In this document: in pieces, positions 1 through 7,053 of the stretch
How positions within the stretch are numbered: position 1 is the first letter of the stretch
How the letters are laid out: each line of letters begins with the position of its first letter
DNA from: RGIG426 sp045639905
GTDB taxonomy: Bacteria; Bacillota; Clostridia; Oscillospirales; Acutalibacteraceae
Assembly: GCA_045639905.1 (NCBI GenBank)
Contig: JAZUDZ010000040.1
Location: 1-64,000 of the forward strand
DNA length: 64,000 bases
Direction of reading: 5' to 3'
The notes under the pieces: generated by a model
Told to the model about the DNA's origin: nothing
The model's database searches: none
What the model saw: the letters and a program-made list of their open reading frames with translations, nothing else
Position numbers and translations under genes: made by a program

Positions 1-141
1 CCTGTTGGCATAGTCTGTTTATATGGTAGGGTGGGACACACCCAAACCTATACGCTTGGGGAGACCATGTAAGACCTCTCATGATGAAGGCTACGGTCAG
101 CGAACCAAGAATCCCCCACCTTTAGGTGTGGGGAGTGTCAA
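1..141 (+). mobile_element. Right end of an IS200/IS605-type element (TnpB 3' end region)
   Basis: A strong hairpin at 112-134 (CCCCCACC, loop TTTA, GGTGTGGGG, one bulged T) is preceded by GCGAACCAAGAAT and followed by GTGTCAA. This arrangement, a GAACCAAGAATCCCC-type run, a GC stem and a terminal TCAA, is typical of the right ends of IS605-family elements. In those elements the region after the tnpB stop also forms the 3' part of the guide-like omega RNA. Frame 1 is open from the window edge to a TAA at 70-72 and could be the tail of tnpB, but it is too short to identify. The rest of the element lies outside the window. The next gene begins only about 30 bases past the presumed end. Confidence 0.6.
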
Positions 142-169
142 TGAAGCACTTTGCACGGAGGCAGCAAAC

Positions 170-1399
170 ATGGAATATATAAACCGTCATTTGGAAGATA
201 AAGTGATGTCTTTGTCGAAATCCTATTCGGCAATTTTGGTGACCGGTCCCCGTCAGTCGGGGAAAACCACCATGCTCCGAAAACTTGCCGAAAAAGAAAA
301 CATCGGGCGTGAATACGTGTCGCTCGATGACCTGACTTTGCGTGAAATGGCGAAAAATGATCCGGCGCTTTTTTTACAATTGCACAAACCGCCGATTTTG
401 ATTGACGAAGTACAGTACGCCCCTGAACTGTTCACTTATATCAAGATTCACATTGATAGAAATCTCAATCCGGGAGACTTCTGGATGACCGGCTCCCAGA
501 TTTTTCGCTTGATGCAGGGTGTACAGGAATCACTTGCCGGTCGTGTGGCGCTTCTGCAAATGTCCCCGATGTCGCAAAGAGAAATCAGCGGCCTGCCTGC
601 CGTACCATTTACCACCGACATTGAAAGGCTCGTAGAACAAAGCCAAGCCATTCAGCCGGTATCAACGCCTGAAATCTACGAAAAACTGTGGCGTGGTGGT
701 ATGCCGGGGCTTGTCAGCGGAATGTTCGATGACCGCAACATTTACTATTCTTCCTATATCTCCACTTATATCGAGCGTGATGTAAGAGAACTTTCCGGCA
801 ATATCGATGCCATGAAATTCAATCGTTTTATCACCGCAATGGCAGCACGGGCGGCACAAATGCTCAACTTTTCTGCAGTGGCGGAGGATGCTGAAATCGA
901 TATTCAAACGGCAAAGGCGTGGACGAATATACTTGAAACACTCGGCATCATTTTCCTGCTTCATCCGTATTCTAACAATGTGCTGAAACGGACGATCAAA
1001 ACGCCGAAGGTCTATTTTTACGACACCGGGCTTGTATGCTATCTTACAAAATGGTCGTCACCTGAAATCGCCGAAAGCGGTGCAATGAGTGGCGCTCTGC
1101 TTGAAAACTATACCGTTTCCGAAATTATGAAAAGTTATCAGAATGCCGGACTTACGCCATACCTTTACTACTACCGTGACCGGGATGCGAAGGAAATCGA
1201 TGTCATCATTGAGGGCGACGGTAAACTCTGTCCGCTTGAAATCAAGAAGACCGTCACTCCGGACAGGAAAATCATCAAAACCTTTGGCGTGATTGATAAA
1301 TCACCCATCAAAATCGGTATAAGCGCCGTTCTTTGCATGGCAAATAGTTTGAGTGCGTTCGATAGAGATCATCTAATTGTACCGATTTGGATGATATGA
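170..1399 (+). CDS. DUF4143/AAA_14 family ATPase
   Basis: 409 residues. Walker A GPRQSGKT lies at about residues 26-33, a Walker B-like ILIDEVQYAP near 75-84 and a sensor-like WMTGSQ near 105. The C-terminal DUF4143 part ends in a nuclease-like signature (KEIDVIIEG then CPLEIKK). The family is common and variable in anaerobes, and its cellular role is not established. An open frame extends upstream to base 23, but that part runs through the IS605-type end. I chose ATG 170 because CGGAGGC sits about 8 bases before it and family members begin with a similar MEYI/MERE segment. The short distance to the insertion end suggests the native promoter has been displaced, so expression may depend on the element. 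Function beyond ATPase is unknown. Confidence 0.85.
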   Translation: MEYINRHLEDKVMSLSKSYSAILVTGPRQSGKTTMLRKLAEKENIGREYVSLDDLTLREMAKNDPALFLQLHKPPILIDEVQYAPELFTYIKIHIDRNLNPGDFWMTGSQIFRLMQGVQESLAGRVALLQMSPMSQREISGLPAVPFTTDIERLVEQSQAIQPVSTPEIYEKLWRGGMPGLVSGMFDDRNIYYSSYISTYIERDVRELSGNIDAMKFNRFITAMAARAAQMLNFSAVAEDAEIDIQTAKAWTNILETLGIIFLLHPYSNNVLKRTIKTPKVYFYDTGLVCYLTKWSSPEIAESGAMSGALLENYTVSEIMKSYQNAGLTPYLYYYRDRDAKEIDVIIEGDGKLCPLEIKKTVTPDRKIIKTFGVIDKSPIKIGISAVLCMANSLSAFDRDHLIVPIWMI

Positions 1400-1613
1400 T
1401 TGCGTATGCGGGAATCAATGATTGCGAAATCATTAGAAAAGTTTCGACTGTTCATAAGGAAATGTTGACGGAAGCTTTCAATCTTTCTTTGCTTTGCTGA
1501 AACAAGTTCAAAACGGAATATAAAAAATAGTTGCTTGTTTGTTCCGCAAATTGGGAGTTGTATACAGGCACTAAAAAAAGAAGAAAAGAACTAATTTGTT
1601 AGGGGAGACCTAT

Positions 1614-2807
1614 ATGGTTTCACAAAAGAATTACAAAAAAACACTTTATGCCTGTTATCTCGGTTTTGCTTCTCAGGCAATATCCGCGAACTTTGTCCCG
1701 CTGTTGTTTTTGACCTTTAAAAGCACCTACGGCATTTCTTTTGAAAAGCTGGCTCTAATACCGATGGTGTTTTACCTGTCCCAGTTGGTGATTGACCTTT
1801 TGGCCACAAGATATGCGGACAAAATCGGGTACCGGACCTGTGTTGTTGCGTCTCAGTTGACATCGGCTCTGGGGCTTGCTTGCATGGCATTTTTGCCGGA
1901 AGTTTTACCGAGTCCGTTTGTCGGTATTTTGATTTCGGTGGTTTTGTACTCCGTCGGCAGCGGTCTTGTCGAGGTGCTGGTCAGTCCCATTGTGGAAGCA
2001 TGCCCCTTTGAAAATAAGGAAGGGGCCATGAGCCTGTTGCATTCCTTCTACTGCTGGGGTACGGTGACCGTCATTTTGGGTTCCACCCTGTTTTTTTCCT
2101 TGTTCGGACTTAACAACTGGAAGATTTTGGCAATTCTTTGGGCCTTGATTCCGCTGGTTAACAGTCTGAATTTCTTAAAATGCCCCATAGAGAAGCTGAC
2201 GGAAGACGGCGAGAGTATGGGAATTTTGAATCTCCTGAAAATGCCGCTGTTTTGGCTTTTAATTCTTTTAATGGTTTGCGCCGGTTCATCGGAAACGTCG
2301 ATGGCGCAATGGGCTTCTGCTTTTACGGAATCCGCTTTGGGAGTTCCGAAAGCGGTGGGCGATTTGGCGGGGCCGTGTCTGTTTGCTTTGTTTATGGGGG
2401 TTTCCCGCCTGCTCTACGGCAAATGCAGTGAAAAACTGGATCTGATACGTGTGATGCTTGTGTGCGGTGTTCTCGGGACCGGGTGCTATTTACTGGCCGG
2501 CTTGTCTGTTCTTCCGATTCTCGGCCTTGTCGGCTGTGCCGTGTGTGGCTTTGCCGTGGGAATCATGTGGCCCGGATCAATCAGCCTTTCCTCAAAAATG
2601 TGCCCGAAAGGCGGTACGGCCATGTTCGCCTTCTTGGCTTTGGCCGGTGATTTTGGCGGCACCGTCAGTCCCGCCATGGTCGGCAGTGTGGCGGAATCGT
2701 CGGGTGGAAACCTGCAAACGGGGCTCCTGATGGCCACGGTTTTTCCGGCACTTATGATTCCTATTCTGCTTTTGCTCAGAAAAGCAGGCAGGTCGAAGAC
2801 CGACTAA
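1614..2807 (+). CDS. MFS transporter
   Basis: 397 residues with about twelve hydrophobic segments and the usual major facilitator layout: a conserved charged loop after the second helix (ATRYADKIGYR) and a central cytoplasmic loop near residues 195-205. It resembles fucose permease/FucP-like and YfkF-like carriers in overall build, but the substrate cannot be read from the sequence. ATG 1614 is preferred over the in-frame TTG 1596 because GGGGAG lies six bases upstream of the ATG. It stands alone: the following riboswitch has its own promoter. About 200 bases before it hold only a short coding-like remnant and no convincing promoter. Confidence 0.85.
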   Translation: MVSQKNYKKTLYACYLGFASQAISANFVPLLFLTFKSTYGISFEKLALIPMVFYLSQLVIDLLATRYADKIGYRTCVVASQLTSALGLACMAFLPEVLPSPFVGILISVVLYSVGSGLVEVLVSPIVEACPFENKEGAMSLLHSFYCWGTVTVILGSTLFFSLFGLNNWKILAILWALIPLVNSLNFLKCPIEKLTEDGESMGILNLLKMPLFWLLILLMVCAGSSETSMAQWASAFTESALGVPKAVGDLAGPCLFALFMGVSRLLYGKCSEKLDLIRVMLVCGVLGTGCYLLAGLSVLPILGLVGCAVCGFAVGIMWPGSISLSSKMCPKGGTAMFAFLALAGDFGGTVSPAMVGSVAESSGGNLQTGLLMATVFPALMIPILLLLRKAGRSKTD

Positions 2808-2847
2808 ACACTCGGACATTATCTGTCCTTTTGAAAGAAACTGATTG

Positions 2848-2856
2848 TGATATAAT
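2848..2856 (+). promoter_or_regulatory. Extended -10 promoter for the riboswitch transcript
   Basis: TGATATAAT is an extended -10 (TGnTATAAT). No good -35 stands at the usual spacing, which is acceptable for extended -10 promoters. Transcription would start near 2863, just before the aptamer. Confidence 0.6.
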
Positions 2857-2869
2857 ACATACAACACAA

Positions 2870-2954
2870 CCTATGAAGAGTGCGTGAGGGACAAGCCCGT
2901 TGACCGCACAGCAACCTACCCTTGCGGCAAGGTGCTAAAGCTTGATCGATGGGG
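2870..2954 (+). promoter_or_regulatory. SAM-clan (S-box-like) riboswitch aptamer
   Basis: The conserved core of SAM-I/SAM-IV class aptamers is present in order: AGAG, a P2 stem GTGCG (2880-2884) with CGCAC (2905-2909), GAGGGACAAGCCCGTTGA, GCAACC, a short P3 hairpin (CCTTG/CAAGG) and GGTGCTAAA. P1 can form from CCTAT (2870-2874) and ATGGG (2949-2953). I see no P4 hairpin between GGTGCTAA and the P1 3' strand, so it may be a SAM-I/IV-type variant rather than a standard S-box. Bases GATCGATGGG (2944-2953) can instead pair with CCCGTCGATTC inside the following terminator, which is the expected antiterminator switch. Confidence 0.75.
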
Positions 2955-2968
2955 AAATACAAATTGTC

Positions 2969-3000
2969 AGACACCCGTCGATTCACGATGGGTGTCTTTC
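2969..3000 (+). terminator. Riboswitch-controlled intrinsic terminator
   Basis: A 12-bp stem (AGACACCCGTCG with CGATGGGTGTCT, loop ATTCA) is followed by TTTC. Its 5' strand overlaps the antiterminator pairing with the aptamer P1 strand, so ligand binding should favour termination and switch the downstream gene off. Confidence 0.8.
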
Positions 3001-3033
3001 TGCCTCTTCCAATACTGTTTTTGGAGGTATTTT

Positions 3034-3849
3034 ATGAAAAATGAAAACGAAATCAAAACCGAAGAAGGTATTCTTTTGCAGAAAATCAAGAAATGTGTAT
3101 GCCTAGAAAAAGTGGGTGAATTCTATGACCTTCGTTGCAAAATTCATCAAAGAGGGGAAAGGTACTATTCGTATCGTCCCGGTAGTGCTTATATTTCAAA
3201 AGACTTGCGCCATCGGTTCTATTTGTCGGATGGGAAAGATGGTGCCCTGCACACGGTCATTGCGGCCGTGAGTGCTTTTGAAGAAGCGACCGCCTTACTT
3301 AAAACGGATGAAAACTATGTGGATCTCAGAGACGGAATGACGACACTCTACTATCGCCATAATGCTGATAATACGGTGGATTTTCTTCTTTGCAGGTGCT
3401 GTAATGATTGCAAAGAAGAGACCTTATATCCGTGTTATACGGTTTCAAAAATGCTTCGTGAAATTTCCCTTGGCGGAGCATCCCCCGCGACCGGTGCCGT
3501 ATTTCGTCATGCAAGCAATGGCGGGGATGAACTGCTGGCTCTTCAAACGCGTCTCTATGAGAATGCGGCGGATGAGAAAGAGTGCGCGAGACTCGGTGAA
3601 CTTTTGAATGAACGTGTTTTGCCGAAACTGCCGGAAGAGTATAACCGCGATATCGTTGTGCGTGTTGACGAATCTCTTAAACACGTATTGGATAGTTCCG
3701 GCTATCGGATTTGGCATCGTCCCTACTTTGGAATGAAAGACAGCACCCACCAAAACTGGACGCTGAATCCATGTACGAAGACCGGGGTTGATGCGGCCAA
3801 CATACGAGAAGAAGCCATTTCCTCTTCGGAGTTTCTGGCCTTGTTTTGA
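3034..3849 (+). CDS. Unrecognised 271-residue protein under SAM-type riboswitch control
   Basis: I do not recognise this family. ATG 3034 follows TTGGAGGT by five bases. The longer open frame that starts at 2884 is an artefact of the riboswitch being open in that frame. The protein is soluble, without signal peptide or membrane segment. It has a Cys cluster in its middle (residues about 119-132, LCRCCNDCKEETLYPC, that is C-x-C-C-x2-C with a fifth Cys seven residues on) plus CVC near residue 23, which could bind a metal or Fe-S cluster or be redox active. The second half carries mixed helical sequence. Being the only gene after the riboswitch, before a terminator, it should rise when SAM is low. 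A role in methionine or sulfur metabolism is therefore an inference from control only. Confidence 0.75.
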   Translation: MKNENEIKTEEGILLQKIKKCVCLEKVGEFYDLRCKIHQRGERYYSYRPGSAYISKDLRHRFYLSDGKDGALHTVIAAVSAFEEATALLKTDENYVDLRDGMTTLYYRHNADNTVDFLLCRCCNDCKEETLYPCYTVSKMLREISLGGASPATGAVFRHASNGGDELLALQTRLYENAADEKECARLGELLNERVLPKLPEEYNRDIVVRVDESLKHVLDSSGYRIWHRPYFGMKDSTHQNWTLNPCTKTGVDAANIREEAISSSEFLALF

Positions 3850-3857
3850 CAAAGAGA

Positions 3858-3884
3858 AACAGCGCACCAAACGGTGCGCTGTTT
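3858..3884. terminator. Bidirectional terminator
   Basis: AACAGCGCACC pairs with GGTGCGCTGTT around a four-base loop, followed by TT on the + side and A/T-rich sequence on the other. It separates the convergent genes at 3034-3849 and 3893-5188. Confidence 0.8.
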
Positions 3885-3892
3885 TCATACAA

Positions 3893-5188
3893 TCAGTAGG
3901 TACAAAGTGGATTGACAAGTGGCTTGGATTCGCCTCTTTCATAGGCGATGCCGAGTTCTTCCAGTTCCCGGCAGAAAGCATTTAAATAGAGGTCTTCCGG
4001 GAAATCCGTCATGATGTCGATAAAGAACTTGCCGCTTAAGGCACTGATTTCCACGGCCATGCCGATGTTCGGGCTGTCCATATCGATGTGCATGCCTTTT
4101 ATATATTGCTGTGTCTCTCCGAAGCTCGCTTTTCCGGTGTAGCTGAGCATGAAGGTATTGGCACCGTATTGAGACGGGACCGAAAGACCAAACACGAGAC
4201 GCTTAAGCGCAAGACAGGGGATTTTTTGCATAATGGAAAAGGTCTTTCCCGCAAATTCCAGGTTTTTACACACCGTGTCGCCATCGCTTTTCAGAAACAC
4301 CTGACTTCGGAAAGCCGTGTTTTGCATGTCAAAACTGAGAGATTGCAGTTTTTTTGTGAATTCCAGCGGCAAAATATCCGTCAAACTGTGGTGGGCCAGG
4401 GGCGCATGAAATGCGGGACGGAGATTGAGCGCAATGCCGGCGATGATCGGATGCTTGGCATCGGGATTCAGTTTGGCGATGGCTCTGGAGAGCACCACCG
4501 AGATGAGAACGGCCGGACTGCCGTCGTTTATACGGCAAAACTGCATGAGGGTCTTTTCGTCAATAGTGACACAGGTACAGGTTTTTTGTCCCGGATGAAC
4601 CCGTTTGTCGTCTTTTAAATGAAATGCCTTTTGAAAGAGCGGACGCCTGACAAGGGATTTTTGGTCCTTGAATGCTTTAGAGGGGAACGGATCCGTATAT
4701 TCTTCTTTTAAAATTTCATCGCCGATGAGACGTGTGCCGGCATCGGCGGGAAGATTTTGGTCAAAGGCTTCTTTGCAGTAATAATAGAGAAGGGTTTTGA
4801 TAACGGGAAATGCGCCGTTCCCGTCCAGAAGACCATGAAATCCGCAAAGATACACGACATCATCCTTATAGGTAAAGGCCAGCAAATGCCCGTTGGATTC
4901 CTCGCTGCCGAGTCGAACCGGGTCGGCGCCCGGTCGCACCACAATCGGCTCCGGGTTATATACCAGCAGGGTTTCCCGAAATGTATTGACTCGCTTCAAA
5001 AGAAGATACGGATAACGCTGCATGGTACTGTGAACGGCCCGCTTTAAAATGTCCCCGTCAACGGGGGCCTTCATTTGAATGTGAACCCGATAGGTGTTGC
5101 TGAGTTTTTTGCTGAGACTATAGTAATGGTAGGCGGAAAAGATTCGTTCCGAATAACTTTCAAATCCGGAATGTTCGATATATGCCAT
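3893..5188 (-). CDS. Condensation-fold acyltransferase (alcohol acetyltransferase/PapA-like)
   Basis: 431 residues. The HxxxD core of the chloramphenicol acetyltransferase/condensation superfamily is visible as HGLLDGNG about residues 120-127, where the usual HHxxxDG has its first His missing. The second half has a conserved-looking segment with GANTFMLSYTGK. Such proteins transfer acyl groups to alcohols or amines, and in gut Firmicutes they are often labelled alcohol acetyltransferase without a known substrate. Start ATG 5188 has AGGAGG seven bases upstream. An 82-residue upstream extension in the same frame lacks any such site and crosses the divergent promoter. It stands as a single gene, divergent from the small membrane protein. 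Confidence 0.75.
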   Translation of the reverse strand: MAYIEHSGFESYSERIFSAYHYYSLSKKLSNTYRVHIQMKAPVDGDILKRAVHSTMQRYPYLLLKRVNTFRETLLVYNPEPIVVRPGADPVRLGSEESNGHLLAFTYKDDVVYLCGFHGLLDGNGAFPVIKTLLYYYCKEAFDQNLPADAGTRLIGDEILKEEYTDPFPSKAFKDQKSLVRRPLFQKAFHLKDDKRVHPGQKTCTCVTIDEKTLMQFCRINDGSPAVLISVVLSRAIAKLNPDAKHPIIAGIALNLRPAFHAPLAHHSLTDILPLEFTKKLQSLSFDMQNTAFRSQVFLKSDGDTVCKNLEFAGKTFSIMQKIPCLALKRLVFGLSVPSQYGANTFMLSYTGKASFGETQQYIKGMHIDMDSPNIGMAVEISALSGKFFIDIMTDFPEDLYLNAFCRELEELGIAYERGESKPLVNPLCTY

Positions 5189-5267
5189 TTTCAGCCTCCT
5201 TCCTGTTTGTTTGCTGAACGCATACAGTATATCACAAAAGAAAGAAACGGGAAAGTTCGGAAATTTG

Positions 5268-5296
5268 TTGCAAGGAAGTTTTGTGGTCGGTATAAT
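5268..5296 (+). promoter_or_regulatory. Sigma-A type promoter
   Basis: TTGCAA (5268-5273), 17-base spacer, TATAAT (5291-5296), then GGAGGG and ATG 5324. Confidence 0.8.
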
Positions 5297-5323
5297 GTGA
5301 AAGAACAAATAGGAGGGACTTTC

Positions 5324-5590
5324 ATGAAAGCATTGATAGATTTTTTGTCGGCGGCTTTGCCGTGGATTTGTTTCGGGCTTCTTTTGGCCTTCTTTTTCGT
5401 GAAAAATGCCGTGAAGAGAGCTAAATCGGGACAAAAGGACGATTACTCTGCCGAAGGGCTTGCCATAGGGCTGTGTTTAGGCACTGCCATCGGAGCTTCT
5501 TTGGATGCAGTCGGTGTCAGTATGGCAATCGGCATGTTTTTGGGTTTCCTTGTAGGATCCAACATTAAGAAAGAGGAAAATGAAAAATGA
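5324..5590 (+). CDS. Small membrane protein with glycine-zipper-like segment
   Basis: 88 residues with one N-terminal hydrophobic helix (about 8-28), a short polar loop, and a second Gly/Ala-rich membrane stretch (about 46-80) with small residues at regular spacing, ending in a charged tail. I do not recognise a family. The ATG follows AGGAGGG and a good promoter. Its stop overlaps the ATG of the flavodoxin remnant (ATGA), so the two were once translated as a coupled pair. Confidence 0.7.
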   Translation: MKALIDFLSAALPWICFGLLLAFFFVKNAVKRAKSGQKDDYSAEGLAIGLCLGTAIGASLDAVGVSMAIGMFLGFLVGSNIKKEENEK

Positions 5591-5809
5591 TGGACGCAAT
5601 TGTGTATGTGTCCGAGTCCGGACATACAAAACGCTATGCACAGCTTTTGGGAGATCGTACCGGACTTTTCCGTGTATGAACTGAAAACAGCGAAAAAAGA
5701 ACTTCCGAAAAACGCCTCGGTCATTTTTCTCGGATGGCTGATGGCAGGTACCGTGAAGGGCTACAAAAAAGCCAAAAGACGATTTGACGTTTTTTCAAAA
5801 AACGCTTGA
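5587..5809 (+). pseudogene. Decayed flavodoxin-domain gene (frameshifted and truncated)
   Basis: Frame 1 starts at ATG 5587 and encodes MMDAIVYVSESGHTKRYAQ, the first strand and phosphate loop (SESGHT) of a flavodoxin, but stops at 5679. The +1 frame continues with VYELKTAKKELPKNASVIF and LGWLMAGTVKGY, the next strand, helix and strand, and stops at 5809. Removing one T from the TTTT run at 5665-5668 joins the two parts as DRTGLSVYELK. Even when joined it is only 73 residues, about half a flavodoxin domain; the C-terminal half is gone and the next promoter begins at its end. It is probably non-functional. A sequencing error could explain the shift but not the truncation. Confidence 0.75.
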
Positions 5810-5836
5810 CTCTAACGTTGCGTAATAGTTTACAAT
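5806..5836 (+). promoter_or_regulatory. MerR/TipA-type promoter with 19-bp spacer
   Basis: TTGACT (5806-5811) and TACAAT (5831-5836) are separated by 19 bases holding CTAACGTTGCGTAATAG, which resembles the CTAACGTTACGT-type operators of TipA-like MerR regulators. The over-long spacer is the hallmark of promoters that MerR proteins activate by twisting DNA. It lies directly before the MerR gene, so autoregulation is likely. Confidence 0.8.
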
Positions 5837-5861
5837 CGTGTCATCAAGGAGGGATTCCGAT

Positions 5862-6587
5862 ATGATGACAGTCAATGCTGTAAGCAAATTAACCGGTGTG
5901 AGTGTGCGCACACTCCACTATTATGACGAAATCGGGCTGTTGTGTCCGGCTGTGACGACAGATGCGGGCTATCGACTGTATGACGAAGAAAGCCTCGAGC
6001 GTCTGCAGCAAATTCTGCTGTTTCGGGAACTGGAATTTCCGCTCAAGGAGATTCAAACGATTTTGGATAGCCCCGCGTTTGATAAACAAAAAGCGCTTTC
6101 CGATCAAATCCAATTGCTGAAGCTGAAGCAAGAGCATCTGGAAGGTTTGATATCCCTTGCCGAAAAACTCAAAGAAACAGGAGGAAACACTATGGATTTC
6201 AAACCGTTTGATCGTACCAAAATGGATGCGTATAAAGAGCAGGCAAAAAAAGAATGGGGCCATACGCAGGCGTTTTCAGAATATGAAGAAAAGTCTGCCT
6301 CTTACACAGAGGAAACGGAACAGACGCTGGCTGCGGGACTTATGAAGATTTTCAAAGAATTCGGAAATCTTCGGGAGAAGGATCCCGAGGATTCGGAAGT
6401 CCAGAGTTTGGTCAAAACCTTGCAAGCCTATATTTCGGAGCATTTCTATACCTGCACCAAGGAAATCTTGGCGGGCCTCGGACAGATGTACGTGTCCGGT
6501 GGTGAAATGACCGAAAACATTGATGCGGCGGGAGGCCCCGGCACAGCCCGTTTGGCTTCGGCGGCGATCAAGGAATACTGCAAATGA
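5862..6587 (+). CDS. MerR family regulator with TipAS domain
   Basis: 241 residues. The N-terminal winged helix-turn-helix of MerR type (MTVNAVSKLTGVSVRTLHYY then GLL and GYRLYD) is followed by a dimerisation coiled coil (about 75-108) and a C-terminal TipAS-like helical domain (about 115-240) that in this family binds drugs or other small ligands. Start ATG 5862 has AGGAGGG nine bases upstream; the GTG at 5838 overlaps the promoter. The 19-bp spacer promoter in front suggests it activates its own gene. The decayed flavodoxin next to it may once have been a co-regulated target. Ligand unknown. Confidence 0.9.
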   Translation: MMTVNAVSKLTGVSVRTLHYYDEIGLLCPAVTTDAGYRLYDEESLERLQQILLFRELEFPLKEIQTILDSPAFDKQKALSDQIQLLKLKQEHLEGLISLAEKLKETGGNTMDFKPFDRTKMDAYKEQAKKEWGHTQAFSEYEEKSASYTEETEQTLAAGLMKIFKEFGNLREKDPEDSEVQSLVKTLQAYISEHFYTCTKEILAGLGQMYVSGGEMTENIDAAGGPGTARLASAAIKEYCK

Positions 6588-6592
6588 TTTTT

Positions 6593-6624
6593 GAGGAAAC
6601 GATTTTTCGTTTCCTCATTTTTTT
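6593..6624 (+). terminator. Intrinsic terminator after the MerR gene
   Basis: GAGGAAACG, loop ATTTTT, CGTTTCCTC, then ATTTTTTT. Confidence 0.9.
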
Positions 6625-6625
6625 G

Positions 6626-6681
6626 TTGACATTCGGGAAACGGGTGTTATAATATCATTGTATTAAGCAAGTAATACAATG
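6626..6681 (+). promoter_or_regulatory. Promoter and palindromic operator of the YtrA-type operon
   Basis: TTGACA (6626-6631), 16-base spacer, TATAAT (6648-6653). Directly after it lies a perfect inverted repeat, CATTGTATTA (6656-6665), six bases, TAATACAATG (6672-6681), covering the start of transcription and running into the ribosome binding site. The TGTATTA...TAATACA pattern matches operators of YtrA-subfamily GntR repressors. The operon is therefore probably repressed by its first gene product. Confidence 0.85.
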
Positions 6682-6691
6682 AGGTGAAAAA

Positions 6692-7051
6692 ATGGAAATC
6701 ACATTCGACAACAATATTCCGATCTATGTTCAGGTGCTCGAATATATGAAAATCTATATTATGTCCGGAGCCTTTCGGTGCGGAGAAAAACTGCCGTCCG
6801 TACGGGATTTTGCCATAACCTTCAAAGTGAATCCCAACACCATGCAGCGTGCCCTTTCGGAGCTCGAGGACATGGGACTGATTTACACTGAAAGAACCAA
6901 CGGAAAATATGTGACGCAGGATGCAAGCGTTGTGCAGCAGCTTAAGGATGAATATGCGCTGACGCTGGCCAAAAGCTATTTAAACGGGATGAAGCGAATC
7001 GGCCTCGGCAAAGCGGACTCCATTCAGTATTTGGAAAGAAGTGAGGGATAA
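6692..7051 (+). CDS. GntR family regulator, YtrA subfamily
   Basis: 119 residues, the normal YtrA length: a GntR winged helix (residues about 5-72, with IYVQVLEYMK, GEKLPSVRDFA and NPNTMQRALSELE) followed by only a short two-helix dimerisation tail and no ligand domain. Such repressors control adjacent ABC exporters and often respond to wall-active antibiotics. Start ATG 6692 follows GAGGTG. The operator found just upstream is a fitting autoregulatory site. The next gene begins two bases after its stop. Confidence 0.92.
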   Translation: MEITFDNNIPIYVQVLEYMKIYIMSGAFRCGEKLPSVRDFAITFKVNPNTMQRALSELEDMGLIYTERTNGKYVTQDASVVQQLKDEYALTLAKSYLNGMKRIGLGKADSIQYLERSEG

Positions 7052-7053
7052 GG

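Noticed and set aside
1381..1500. Open frame after the ATPase stop, reading LDDMIAYAGINDCEIIRK and ending at TGA 1498-1500
   Set aside because: It has amino-acid-like composition and may be the tail of a lost gene, but it is 34 codons from its ATG (1396), has no ribosome binding site and matches nothing I know.
2884..3033. N-terminal extension of the 271-residue orphan gene through the riboswitch
   Set aside because: The segment is occupied by the aptamer and terminator, and a strong Shine-Dalgarno precedes ATG 3034.
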